Shown here: positions 24,427 to 39,812 of the stretch, in pieces | Position numbering within the stretch: the stretch's first letter is position 1 | Layout: each line of letters opens with the position of its first letter | Origin: Crambe crambe | Lineage: Eukaryota; Porifera; Demospongiae; Poecilosclerida; Crambeidae | DNA: 64,000 nt | Assembly (NCBI GenBank): GCA_963924555.1 | Contig: OZ004586.1 | Coordinates: 8,328,501-8,392,500 of the forward strand | Direction: 5' to 3' | Made by a program: the position numbers and the translations under genes | The notes under the pieces: model-generated | Told to the model about the DNA's origin: nothing | Database searches by the model: none | What the model saw: only the letters and a program-made list of their open reading frames with translations

Positions 24427-25520
24427 ATAAGAGGTTTACGGGATTGGAAACGGATCACGTGCTCTCGTTAGCAACTAACAACCGAGGCGCGTTGACAGCT
24501 GAATGACATAGCACTTTTGTCAAAGTTGCTGTTCTGACAAGATCCGTGAGGTAAGACTTATGCCAATGATACTATAATACACTAGGGCATAGATTTACTG
24601 TATGAAATAAATTTTAGCTCAGATTTTCGAGTTTATTCCTACAAATACTACTGTGGTGGTTAATGGGACTGTAATCCCTCTCACGCTTGATGGAATCAAT
24701 TGCTGTTGCCCATTTTCTGATCAAAAGGCATGTAAACCTTAGCTACATGGAATAGTAATGTTAGTTTTTGTATTAGCTGACATATATTGTCTCTAGCATT
24801 TGCAAGTGGTGTTAAAACTGTAATCCCTCTCCCAAGAAATAGATTAACAATATTGCAACTGTATTAGTAATTTCAGGGAAAGGATAGAACAGTAAATGGA
24901 ATTGGTGCATTTGTTTTCTATACAATAGTCATCCTATGGAGATGGCAAGCTTACTATATTTCCCCCCTAATATCCATAGGGTCCACAGGACAGCTGACTG
25001 AGCCGAATTCTTGAGATGGATGGTGTCAAAATCCAACAGCCAAAAGCTGGAAGTATTGCAATAATGCTGATGAGGGCGAACTGAGCAGAAACTGGTGGAT
25101 AACTTTGGGGCAAAATTATCTAGTTATAATAATAATGAATTTATGTCTAATTTTAATACCAAAAGTCATTCTGGCCTTTCTTTCAAATCAATCACATAAA
25201 ATTAATGTATAATGAGTAATGATAGGTACTCATAGTTATAATTACAAGGAAAAAAGTTATGAATAATTAATAACTTCCTTCCTCAGACTCTCCAACTTCA
25301 ACTCTCTGACTCTTCACTTCTTCAATACCTTCCCCTTAGCTTACTTGTACTATTCTGTGAGCTGTAGGGGCAGAACATCACTTTAACCGCCTTGAAAGGA
25401 GTGAATATTGATCTCCTTTCACGGCCATTAATATAATTAATGCTGCATGCGCGTGCGCATCTGTCAACGCGCCTCGGTTGTGCAGTTCATTGGGCGTTTC
25501 CAATCCCGTAAAACCTCTTA
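24427..25520. mobile_element. Non-autonomous DNA transposon, about 1.1 kb, 75-base inverted ends
   Basis: ATAAGAGGTTTACGGGATTG at 24427 is matched in reverse by CAATCCCGTAAAACCTCTTA at 25501-25520, and further in CAACCGAGGCGCGTTGACAG pairs with CTGTCAACGCGCCTCGGTTG. The ends are therefore inverted repeats of about 75 bases with a few mismatches. No long reading frame lies inside, so any transposase must act in trans. The superfamily cannot be named from the ends alone. Confidence 0.75.
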
Positions 25521-25689
25521 TACAGGGGTTTTCAGGTTGGTTGACCAGTAGAATTTGCACATGTGCAAGATAAATTCAAGCGAGCACAATATACTGTCAT
25601 ATAAATGCAATGATCTTAAATTTTGCGAGCACGAATTTAATTCTGCACAGTCGGCAAATTTTGTGTCAACCAACCTGAAAACCCCTGTA
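25521..25689. mobile_element. MITE, 169 bases, 24-base terminal inverted repeats
   Basis: Begins TACAGGGGTTTTCAGGTTGG and ends with the exact complement CCAACCTGAAAACCCCTGTA. It abuts the right end of the larger inverted-repeat element, probably inserted at a TA. Confidence 0.85.
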
Positions 25690-25771
25690 TCTATGCTTGC
25701 ATTGAAAGGGCTGATTTCATGGTGCGCATGCCCCAAGTGATCACGTGCACGTACTTAATTATTATTTTACA

Positions 25772-28573
25772 ATGGCCTTTTTCAGACATAGACCTGATAT
25801 ACCTGATGCCTTCAGGAGAAACAACCACCTCCAGCAGTTTATACTGACTGACGTCACTCCCACTGGTAGGAGACTTGGAACAGGTTCTTATGGTTCAGTG
25901 GAGGAGGTCAGTCTTCTAGTCAGACTATGACATCATTGGATGATCTCAAAAAAATTATATAGGTGAAATATGGGCACCTTGTGTGTGCTGGCAAGAAGCT
26001 CCATGAAGCACTTCTAGATGATGAGAATATCGGAGTGGATAATGTTGTGCGCAAGTATGAGCAGGAGTGCCAGTTGATGTCCAGCCTCCGTCACCCCAAC
26101 ATCACCCAGTTCCTTGGCCTCTGCTTCCTCCCTGGGACTAGACTGCCTCTACTTGTGATGGAACGCCTGGAGACCAGCCTAGATGACCTGCTGGAGCACA
26201 TGCCAGGCCTCCCTCTCTCCCTCAAGTGCTCTGTCTTGGAAGACGTAGCGAGTGGACTGGTCTATCTCCATGAAAGGCAACCTCCAGTCATCCACAGGGA
26301 CCTGACAACCAATAATGTCCTCCTGACCTCCTCCTTGGTAGCGAAGATTTCTGACCTGGGTAACTCGCGTATAGCAGACATGAGGACTGGTCAGTTGGCC
26401 AGAACACTCTCACGCTTGCCAGGGACACTAGTGTACATGCCTCCAGAAGCTCTGAATGAGATTCATCGCTATGGACCATCCCTAGACATCTTTTCTTTTG
26501 GACATCTGATTCTGTACACACTGACACAGGTAAAGCTTGCTACTTCATACTTGGGCCAATGTCATTTTATATGAGATGAAATGATGATTTCAGGTGTTTC
26601 CTGGGAACCTACTGGCACCATCATTCCCTAACCCAGATGACCCTGAGCGTATGTTGGGTCGTACAGAGGTGGAGCGTCGTGGAGAGTACATTGAGCTATT
26701 GGAGAAAGAGATTGGCAATCACCATCCTGCCCTAGTCCAGCTAGTCAAGCAGTGTCTGCACAACACCCCATCACGAAGGCCAGCCACTGACGAGGTTCTG
26801 AATCAACTGCAGAGGTTGAAGGTTGAGGTGGAGGGAGTGTATGGTGGGAATCTGGTGAAGCTGGACATTGGCAGAGTGTTACTTGCCAAGGATATAAAAA
26901 TGAAAGACAAGAGGATCACACAGTTAGAAGTAACTGATTTGCCTTCAGCAATTTCATTAGTAAGTTATTTGTTATTTCTTTATTAGGAGAGGTTTGAAAT
27001 ATCAGAGAGACGAGTGGAAGAGCTTGTCAGAGAACTGGAAGTAGGTGTATTTAATATTCAGTGCAGCTAGTAACTATTTATATTGATAACGTAGATCAGT
27101 CGAGAGCAGTCACAGAGAGATGGCAGGGAGTATGAGGAGCAACTACAACTGAAGGATGGGCAGCTCCGACAACTGCAAAGGAACATAGAAGCTAAAGATG
27201 GACAGCTCCAACAGCAGCAGGGAGACATAGAGGTGAAGGACAGACAGCTCCGACAACTACAGAAAGAAATAAAAGTCAAATCTAAACATGCAGAGGTTAG
27301 CCACAGCTCAGACCCACCAAACTCTCTCTTTTTGAACGTATTAAATCTTAAATCTCAAGTTATCAATAAGGCATGACTAATTACTTTTTGTGCCTGAGTC
27401 ACATGATTAACTATAGCTAGTACTGTAGCAATGCATAATGTATTGACTGTTGTGCTGTAGGAGTCCTTGTCCAACCTGCGTACAGAAATGGAGAGGGAGG
27501 CTAGACTGAGGGAGGAATTGCAAGCCAAGGTCAGCAGATTAACAGAGGAACCGAAAAGGTCTCAGGAACTGCTAGGGTCAACAAAGGTGAGGCACACCTT
27601 AACATTAAAGCTGTTTTCACTGATAATTTTATTATGATGATAGGAACTTCTCAAACTGGAATTCCCTCTCGATCTCCAGTTGAATTGGAGACGTGGTCCT
27701 GATATGCCCTTTGAGATGGGAGGTTATTTACAGTCTGTTGTGATGCAAGGGAAGGTGTATGTTGGAGGAAGTGGTACTGGTTATTTTGGCAATAGATATA
27801 TAGTGATGGAGTATGACATTGACTCGGGAAAATGGGACAAGTTGGCACAATACAGAACATGTTCGTTTGCAATGACAGCAATCAACAATCAGCTAGTTCT
27901 TGTTGGTGGTACACAATCTGACGATAGTCATAGTAGACTATTAGGCATATGGAGAGCTGACAGCAAGAAATGGATCCACCCCTATCCAGATATGCCCACA
28001 GCATGTCACTCTCCCTCTGTCGTTACTTACAAGGAATGGTTGGTGGTGGTTGGTGGGGATAGTGATATGCTTAAGTATCTGTCGTCCGTTAATGTCATGA
28101 ACACTAGCAGCAAGCAATGGCACACTGTATCCACAGCTCCTGCCATGGCTTGCATGTGGACTGCTGTAGTAGGTGACATATGTTATTTCATGGGAGGCTT
28201 TGACAATAATGGTAATACTGATGTGGTGTACAGTGTGTCCCTGCCAGCTCTCCTTTCTCAGGTCAACTCCAAAGGAGAAAAAGACCCACAGATATGGAAG
28301 AGAATATCTGGACTAGGACTTTACTGCTCCACTCCACTCTCCATTGGTGGGTCTCTGCTTGCACTAGGAGGGAAAGATATGAAAGATGAACGACCTGTGA
28401 CTGCAATCCACCACTACCGACCTGAGACTGGGGAGTGGGTGAAAGTAGGAGACTTACCATCCCCACGATATGACTGCACCTGTGCAAGAATTACTGATGG
28501 AGAAATATTAGTCGCTGGAGGATATGATGGCCAAACAGTCTTTAAGAGCACTGAACTAGCTAGGTTATTGTAA
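25772..28573 (+). CDS. TKL kinase - coiled coil - kelch protein, copy 4 (complete)
   Basis: Seven phase-0 exons: 25772-25906, 25963-26529, 26594-26929, 26987-27040, 27095-27295, 27461-27586, 27644-28573; 782 residues. The ATG at 25772 opens the glycine-loop exon (RRLGTGSYGSVEE). Kinase marks are the same as in copy 2: CAGKKL Lys, HRDLTTNN, DLG, YMPPEAL. The coiled-coil exon has two fewer 14-residue repeats than copy 2 (201 against 285 bases), while exon 4 is 12 bases longer. The kelch exon has six GG blade strands. Intron 1 is only 56 bases here against 459 in copy 2. The upstream region is the right edge of two inverted-repeat elements, so its promoter differs from that of copy 2. Ankyrin gene B starts 235 bases after the stop. 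Confidence 0.9.
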
Positions 28574-28807
28574 TTATTTCCTTTTCTTTTTTTTCTACTA
28601 CTGCTATTACTATTCTCTTATGAGTTTGAGACTATGAATAATGAACTGCATGCACATGCTGCTTATAAGCTTATGAATAATGCATACACTTCATTAAGAA
28701 GTTGCCATGACAGCAGTTAATAAACTTTTAGGTCACATGTTAGCTATCAAGCTGTGGATCTGTGAATCCAGCAGGTAACAAGTTTTGCTATCAGTGAGGC
28801 TGTTCCA

Positions 28808-29046
28808 ATGGAGCTGGTTCAAGCCTGCACATCTGGGGATGTCCAAGCACTCTATGAAATCCTGAGTCAGCAACAATCCCAAGAGGAGCTGGCACTCATG
28901 GTCAACCTGACTACAGAGGGGGGTGTGACCCTCCTCATGCACACCATCATAGGAGCAGGTAGGAGACACAACTGTATTGTTAAAGCAAGACATACAGAGT
29001 CAGCATATTATTATCAATGAGTTGTCTAATCCATGGCATGTAGAGG

Positions 29047-29110
<64 letters not shown>

Positions 29111-32100
29111 GGACCAATACATAGGATTGCATGCTGGTCGTTGACCAACTTGTATTGACTGATGTGCAGGTTCTTTGGATCCTAGTCTGAACAGTCGCCA
29201 TGTTGAGTGCTGCAGCTTGTTAATCCAGGGAGGGGGTGATCTGGAAACTGCTGACACTACACATGGCAGGACAGCCAGTCACTGGGCGGTGTATTACCAC
29301 AGGGACGACATATTAACTCTACTCATACAAGCAGGTCAGAAGAGAGCAGTGACAAATCTCAAACTAACTGGCTGGGAAAATATAGCTGGGACTTAAATGA
29401 ATCTTTTGTAGTGATCAATCATTCAATAAAGTAGTTAACTAGCTATTAGCTATTTATACTTTCTGACTGCACTGGATGCAGGTTGTGACATGTCCTGTCC
29501 TGACTTCTCTGGTACTTCTCCCTTCCACCTTATCCTGCAAGAGTCTGCCACCACTTGCCTTGCTGTTGCCCTCCAGCTCCTCCCCATGGAAATCCTCCAC
29601 ATCCCTCACCCCCAGTTCCTCCTCCCCCTCCTCCATGCGGTCCAACGGGGGAATGCAGAGGCATGTCGACTCCTCATGGAGGCGGGGGCTGATGTAAACC
29701 AAGCTGATATTGGTACAGGGAGAACAGCACTCCATATTGCCACTGAGTTGAATGACAGGAATCTGGTGGACTTCCTGATTGGCTGTGGTGGGTTACTGGA
29801 CACTGTGGATAGGCGTGGCCTGACCCCTCTACATCTTGCTTGTATTGTGGAGGGGGAGGATGCCCTGGAGGCCATTGTCAGACGAGTGGGCGGAGGAGAC
29901 GTGCTTGATATCCAGGATGAACGTGGTCTCACTCCTCTCATGCACGCCTGTCTCTATGGGAACCTCGGGAGTGTAAGGCTCCTGCTAAGAAATAAGGTAT
30001 GTTTCATCAGTATTTTATGCATCATATCTGGTCATTCTCCATCCATATTTCATTGATTACTGGTAGTCTTGGGGGACTGACCATATCACAGAAAATTCTT
30101 ATCGAAGAATGAAGCAACTATGATCTCTTTCTCTGCTGTTGTATATATTAGGTGGATGTGATGATCCAGGATTTGGAGAGCAAGCACTCCCTACACTATG
30201 CAGCAGAAAGCTCTTCCCAGACAGCACATGAATGTGTCCAACTCATCATCAAGAAAAATAAACGGCTCCTAGATATCAAGGTAAAGAAGGGAAGGTGGGG
30301 AAGAGAGGGAGAGAGCAGAGGTGTAGGGTGTTGATTGTATATAGTGTTGGCTATGGATGTGTTTGTATTGCTCTAATAGGATGGACTTGGTCGTACCCCC
30401 CTCCACACATGTGCAATGTCTGGCACAGTCGAGAGCTTGGACCTCCTCCTCTCTTCTGGATGTTCTTTGGACACCAAAGACTCCTCCCACAGAGGACCGG
30501 TCCACTGGGCTGCAGGTACGTACAGTACCCAACCAACCAGCTAATAATGAAGCTCATAGATCAGGCTATATAGGAATCGAATTATATCCACAGGTTAAAT
30601 GCTGCATTTCAGAAATATATAGCTAATGTTAGGTGTGCAAATTTCATACACACAATCATGAATATGTTTAAAACACTTTTGTGTAGACTAAACATTTTCT
30701 ATAACATTATTCATAGCTCTCACATACAGTAACTTGTATACTGTGCAGTGCTGCATGAGTATGTTACTTTTGATGAAGCCACTGTGTACTGCTTAATGTG
30801 CTGTGTATGACATTGTATGATTGTAGTGAGTGGTAACCCAACTGTCCTCTCCAAACTGTTGGAACTGGGAGCCCCAGTAGATGACTTTGACACTCTAGGC
30901 TCCACCCCCCTTCACTACGCCTGTCAGCAATCAAATGAACCTGGTCAGTCATTTCAACATGATCTTGCATCCATAGCTACGTATTGTTATTGTCCCTACA
31001 TTTTAGCTATGGTTCTGGTTCATCAAAAATCAGTGCATCTTAGCATATCAACCCAAAAACCAGATCCTTTCCGGCCCTCCCTTGGATCAATGGCAAACGA
31101 GACTAGCTATCACTTCTCCTACCTCTTCTCCCTCCACCTTTTGATCTGATTTCCTCTTCTTATACAGGTGTGGAAGAATACACTGAGGAAAATATAAACA
31201 GGAGCCAGCTGGTCCAGCAGTGTGTGGGTGTGTTGCTAAGGGGTGGGGCAGATGTGCATCAGCGTGATGGACAGGGACTGCAGCCCCTTCATTGTGCCTT
31301 ACAACTACACAGTAAGACAGTGTGGACTTTTCATATCTCTTACGTACAACTCTATGTTAAGTAGTGCAGGTCTAGCTATGTCCTTTCTCGACCATCACTA
31401 CATTTGTTCTTCTGTCAGTGCACTTTTGACCTTCGTTGATTCCTTTTCTTCCTGCTGCAGATAACATCCAGTGTTGTCACTTGCTCTTGGAGCATGGAGC
31501 TGACCCTTATGCCAAGACAGAGGCAGAGGAAATAACAGGTAGCAGCTTCAAGCTCGCTAACTAATCTTACACATTAGGGTGGTTTGCTAAAGGTACAACA
31601 TATCAAGCAAAATATTAAAAGTCGTGACTCGTAAGACCCTAAGCTATACAAAATGTATATGAAGCCTAATTTTCAAACCAAGTTTGGAACCAAATCGGCT
31701 TTTATCATACTATTTTGAATTCGCTTCAATTATTTGGTATGCTTAATATTTGCTGTGTGGTTTTGTAGGGCTCCATTTGGCAGCTAAGAGGGGTGTGGCA
31801 GAGTCCTGTCAGTTCCTGTTGGACAAGACGGGAGGTCAGCTTGGTACCATTGTGGACAAGGAGGGTCAGACAGCCATGCATCATGCCATGGGTAGTGGAA
31901 TCATTGAGTGTGTCGATTATCTCCTACAAGCTGGTTTATCACCAAATCACTCCAATAATCAGCAAAGAACGTGAGAGATTCTCAAATCAGACTCTAGTGA
32001 CAACTGCTAGGTAGCCACCAGCTCCAGTTATTAAATAGTGCGGTATAACTCTTAGCTGTTAGGTTTGAAGTTGTAACTATACCTCTCAATAGCTAAGGAT

Positions 32101-32692
32101 AAGTTGGGATCAAACATTTGGTTCATTGTAGCTATGGAGCCGAGAGGTGTCCTTTAATGACACAGAGGCATTAATATAATAATTGGCCGTTATCTTATCC
32201 TTTGTTCAAGGTTTCACTGTATTTCCTTAGGCCTGCTCACCTGGCAGCTAGCATTGGCTTTGCTCACTGTCTGGAGCTGCTGCAGAGTTATGGAGCCAAC
32301 CTTGCTGTTACCAGTGCTGATGGAGCCACACCTCTCCATGAGGCAGCTGCCAATGGACACTCAGGTGTGAGGCATAACACAAAAAATCATGTCCAGTTAG
32401 GAATTTAGCTACGTAGCAAAAGGGTCCAGGAGTTTGAGGTGGCTCCTTAGCAATTCTTGATTAGCTGCACTCTTCATGTTCAGATGTGGTGGAGTTTTTG
32501 GTTTCCTCTGGAGCAGTACCAATTGATAAGGGGGCGGAATCGAACCAAACCACACCCCTACACTATGCTGTGCAAGGAGGACATGAAGACTGCGTCCAGA
32601 TGCTGCTTGACTGGGGGGCAAAGGTTAACGTCATTTCTAAATCAGAGGAAGTATGTACATGATTACAGCTATGCACTCACACTCATCATTAA

Positions 32693-32755
<63 letters not shown>

Positions 32756-35700
32756 GTCTCAATCCCTCACTCTCTCAGGGTGAGCAACTTTCTCCCCTCG
32801 ACCTCTGCATTGAAGACACTCCAATCCACAACCTGCTGACTCAGCATGGCGCCCTTCCTGGCACGGATATTGCCAAGCAACAAGCACACACTGCTGACTC
32901 GGCAATCCAAAGAGATGAAGTAGATGGGACACCTGAAGTGGGTGGAGCCAATGAGGAAACAATCTCTATTCCCAGTGTCCGACCTACCACCCCATCCAGA
33001 CGCTCTTTTGTAGGTGACCCCGTCTTCGAGGATGACCATGAGGACTACACAGCATCTCCCAAACAGCCGAGTCGTGTCCCAACCCCTGCCACTCCCCCTC
33101 TCCCCCCGGCCGACCTGAAGAAGCCAAGTCCTGGAATTTTGAAGAAAGCTTTTGTGATGTTGAGGAAAAGACCCTCGAAACAGACGCAGGACTCAATCTT
33201 ATCCAGCGCTGTGGGATTCTACGCAGCACAAGCCACTTTGTTGGCAGCTGCTGTCATTGGTAAGTACAAGCAGACTGTACTGACCCCTTTTAGATTCTAG
33301 CTACATTCATTACATTAGTCAGAGCTAGTTTATGTCAGAGTTAGTTCCTGTTGGACTATCATAGTTGACCTCACACATTACATTGTAGGGACTCCACTTG
33401 GAGATAAGGTGAGGGAAGTGGCAGAGAAGGTTGCTACAGACACAGCTGAAGAACTCAAGAAGGCAGCAGTTCAACATGAAGGAGAATTCCCTGGTATGAA
33501 GTACTGTAGTGTTAATATATTAATCAGCTCATCTTATCGGTCCTTAGAATTAACATGGCTTCATGAAGAGACAGATGGACCAAGTACACCCACTCCTACA
33601 CCCCCTCCTCCCACGCCTCCCCCTCCCACACCTCCTCCCCCTGTTCCGAAGGTACAGGAGGATCCTTACGATCGCAGGATGAGGAAGGCCAAAGGTCAGA
33701 AGTGTTAAAGTCCTAGCTCCAGGCTAAGAATTGCAACAAAATTGAGATAACCTTTATATCAGAGCACTTAGCCAGTACTGTTAAAAAGATGATGCATCAT
33801 TCCACTACATATACAATCTTATGGGGAAACTCCTGGTTTAATGACCATTAATTACTTTGTGTGCAGCTCAATTGGACATGAAGAAGTCACCAGCATTTCT
33901 GGCAGTGGAGGAGTTGGTGAAGGCACAGAACACACACATGAGACTCAAAAGACGCTTCCAGGAAGACCTCCTTCAGGAGGACATAAAGAAGAGACAAGAG
34001 GTAAGCCTCATAGCTATCCAGGCCCACTTTTCTGCCCCATGGAAAAAAAAAGGCCTGGGTACGAGGCTAAAGGAAAAGTAGCCTCGAACCCAGCCTCCTT
34101 TATCCTTTTTGGGGGGATGCTTCCTAAGAAAAAAGGAAAAAAAGAGGCTAAGGGAAAAGTTGATCATCCCTGGATGAAAGGTGGAAAAGATGGTCACTTT
34201 TGGGATTTGATTCTTAGAATTTTGATGAAGAAGAGATGAAGGCAAAGAATGCATCAGAGAAGGTCATGAAGAAGATGATGGAGAGAATGCAGAAAGCTGA
34301 AGCTGAATCAGAGGTGAAATGATTGATCATAGCTACTTCCAACATGTACTATACAGGTGGGGGGTGGGGATAAATTTTCATGGATTTAGAATTTAAAAAC
34401 ACCTGTTGTTTCTACTCTCAACTAGCTGCATATGTTATGTAAAAACTTCTCTAGATACTAGCTCAGTTGTGATGAGAATTTTTAAGCTTGTATCTAGAGA
34501 AATTTTTACATATAACAAATATTATTCCCACAAAAATCAGTGAAAAATCATGCTATATGGCATGTTTAAGGACTAGCTATTTATTGAGCTTTGCTCTTGT
34601 GATGTACATAGGAGATGAACGAGACAATTGAGAAGCAGCTGTTGCATGCTCGCAGGGAGAATGAGAAGCTGAGTGCACTGATGGGTGAGATGGGGATCAA
34701 CCCTCGTCCCACTGTGGCCCAGTGGTTACAGAGAAAACAACTCCAGCAGAAGTCAACCCTCCAAGACTCTCTCATCAAGTGGGACAGAGGTGATTAGATA
34801 TTATAGCCTAGCTACTTACCAATGGTGGAACCTGTCAGGCAGTTTAAAGTCACTCTACAGTAGCCACATATAATTATACAGTATCCATATTAGACTTTGA
34901 TTTTTCTAGTAGTTCTCTTAGCTGTGTATCCTGTGATTGGACTATATCTGCACCCTATAGAGCTATTACAAATTGATTGTAATAATACAGCATTTTCACT
35001 CTCTATACATTTATATTGCATACAGATCGACAGCACCGTGAGGCGGCCATTTTGGTGGAGCAGGCTGTGCTGTCTCAGCGAGCCATAAAGCACGCAGCCT
35101 GGGGGGCAAAGAAAGACCTCAGCTCAAAAATCAAAGCCATGAAGACCTCCCCATACAAAGCTGACCAAGCAAAGCTGCTCCAGCAAACCCAGCTAAAGGC
35201 TCCACCCACTAGTAAAGACGTCCCCGATGGTAGAGCAAGGGGAGTGAGACGATTGCAGCCCTCTCCGACTTCACCACGGAAAATAGCAGCCGGTCCCCCT
35301 TCTGTTAAACCAGCCATTGTCTTACCTACACCATCAGGGTTCAGAAGAATCAGGGACCCCTCTGCTCTGACCACTTCCCCTAGAAAGAGAACCAGTACGG
35401 AGCCTTTATTATGGAAAGTGGGTGAAGACTATGGTAAGTTGAAGGGGTCTTCTCTCTCACAAGTGTAATAAGAATAGGGGCCTTCTTTCTCACAAGTAAG
35501 AACAGGGGTCTTAATTCTCTCTAACAAGTATAATAAGAACAGGGCCTTCTCTCTCACAAGTGTAATACGAACAGGGGTCTCCTCTCTTACATCCTGTTTG
35601 TTAACAGTCCACCAGTGAAAATAACCTCTCTCCTACCCTACATAACATTCATTAATGTGTATCCATTGCAACAGTTGTGGAGGACAAACTCTCATTCCCT

Positions 35701-36323
35701 CGCTCCCCAAGCCCAGCATACCTCCGAGCCATTGGTCCAAAGTCTGTCCACGCAGAGAGGACACTCCATTTCCTGTCCCCCGAGGAATACAGAGCAGCTA
35801 AGGCTGCCGACAGAGCAATGAAGAAACAACTGATTCAGAAGTACGGTAGCAGTCCTGCGCTACCAGTGGAAGGTCGGAGGTCACCTAGAAAATCAGCTAT
35901 AGTAATTCGTTCATTGGATTTTGAGCAGAAGAGGTAATGAATCATGCGGCTATTATAACTGGATCACCTGCATACATAGCTAACTAGCCAGTCCTGGGGA
36001 TTACATCATAACTAGAAGGCTATTAATCATTGTGAACAGAAGCCAGGAATTCATCCTTGCTACAAAATTCTTAATTGTATGGTGATTCCTATTTCTCTTA
36101 TCATGATTACAGGGGCCTAATAAGAAGAGGTGTGTCGTTCAATAGATCACCACCAACTGGAACGCGGTACCACTCACTAGCAGACAGTATTGGTGGGAGG
36201 GGCTTGCATGATCCTCAACGACCAACGGGCTCTAGTGATGGGAACACACCCATACTCACAATGTCAGTGCTAGATCCAAGTCAAGTAGTCTCTCTCACTC
36301 CACCCCCAGTTACAGCCAGCTGA
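28808..36323 (+). CDS. Ankyrin-repeat / proline-rich / coiled-coil protein, copy B
   Basis: Same 20-exon structure as copy A, each exon of the same length: 28808-28958, 29170-29334, 29482-29996, 30152-30280, 30380-30515, 30827-30943, 31168-31311, 31461-31538, 31769-31970, 32231-32364, 32484-32650, 32779-33259, 33389-33493, 33548-33694, 33867-34000, 34218-34313, 34612-34789, 35026-35433, 35675-35933, 36113-36323; 1318 residues. By eye exon 3 is identical to copy A, while exon 12 has scattered replacements (for example LLIQHG to LLTQHG, EQQAHTADP to KQQAHTADS). Introns differ in microsatellite lengths and by a roughly 100-base insert in intron 15 (34045-34160). No stop or frameshift is seen. 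Function is inferred only from the repeats: a scaffold or adaptor. Confidence 0.85.
29049..29105. repeat. (GA)n microsatellite in ankyrin gene B intron 1
   Basis: About 28 uninterrupted GA units; shorter than the copy A run at 8952-9026. Confidence 0.95.
32696..32752. repeat. (CT)n microsatellite in ankyrin gene B intron 11
   Basis: About 28 CT units just before the acceptor of exon 12, as in copy A. Confidence 0.95.
34436..34512. mobile_element. Short copy of the inverted-repeat element (no minisatellite expansion)
   Basis: Same ends as 14288-14538 but only one reduced internal unit, so it gives the unexpanded state of the element. Confidence 0.7.
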
Positions 36324-37252
36324 ATTCGCCCCTAACGATAAGCTCCTCCCCCAGTTACAGCCAGCTGAGTCCACCCCTAACAATAGTTATGACTCAATAG
36401 CTACTAGCTAGCCAGCATAGCCAGTGTATTTAAATCTCACAGTCGACTTCAAGCAACAGCTTCTATATCATTATTATTAGCCATGTATTAATTATTTTTT
36501 GATTGAAAATTAGCTACAGCATTGTAATACGTAAGAGTGTCTGTCATGTGATTCACACATGCATGGCAGTGTGCTTGTCTTCATCATGGCTCTAACAAGC
36601 CATTGTACTCTATCAACTACATCTGTTCATCTGTGTAGTTACATTGCTCTTAACTTGAGCCATGCATGGCATACCATCGTTTTGCCGTACATACAGACAC
36701 ATGTTGTCACATTGGTAAAACATGACCCACTGACTCAAAGGCTTGTCTGGTCTTGACTGGACATCTCTATAGCTATACAGTCTTCCAAACATTATGTTCC
36801 TTCTCTGACACTCAAAGACTAGCTATGGCTATACTAGAGTAGGACAAGATTCATTTCCATCCTGTTTATATTGTAACTAGGTATTAGAAACTCCATTAGT
36901 CTCTTAGTTTCCTATAGCTACACTTGCTATAGCTGAGTAATTGTGTGGGGGGTGGTGATGCTCTGAAGAAACAGACTTTGAAGTTACCGGATACTTACAC
37001 TCAATTGAAAGAAGGCAAGCATTCATCACTCCATAGCAATAGCTAGTGAATGGAATCAGCTTCTTCAAAGAGATCGTGAGAACTACAGCAACTGAGATAG
37101 AGTTTTGGTGACTTTGGTAGTAAGCTATTATTTTAATGAGGATAAAGATAATATAACTGTAGGGTAGCTGCTATAGCCATCAAAATTCCGATGTTACAGG
37201 ATCATTTTTCTATATATTTTTCAGGACGTTTAGGTAGCTAGCCATTGTAAGG
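36324..37252. other. Intergenic spacer between ankyrin B and silicatein 1
   Basis: No gene seen. Near-identical to 16355-17307; presumed to hold the ankyrin 3' UTR and the silicatein promoter. The ACGTTTAG..TAGCCATTGTAAGG stretch just before the ATG is shared by both copies. Confidence 0.6.
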
Positions 37253-39812
<2,560 letters not shown>

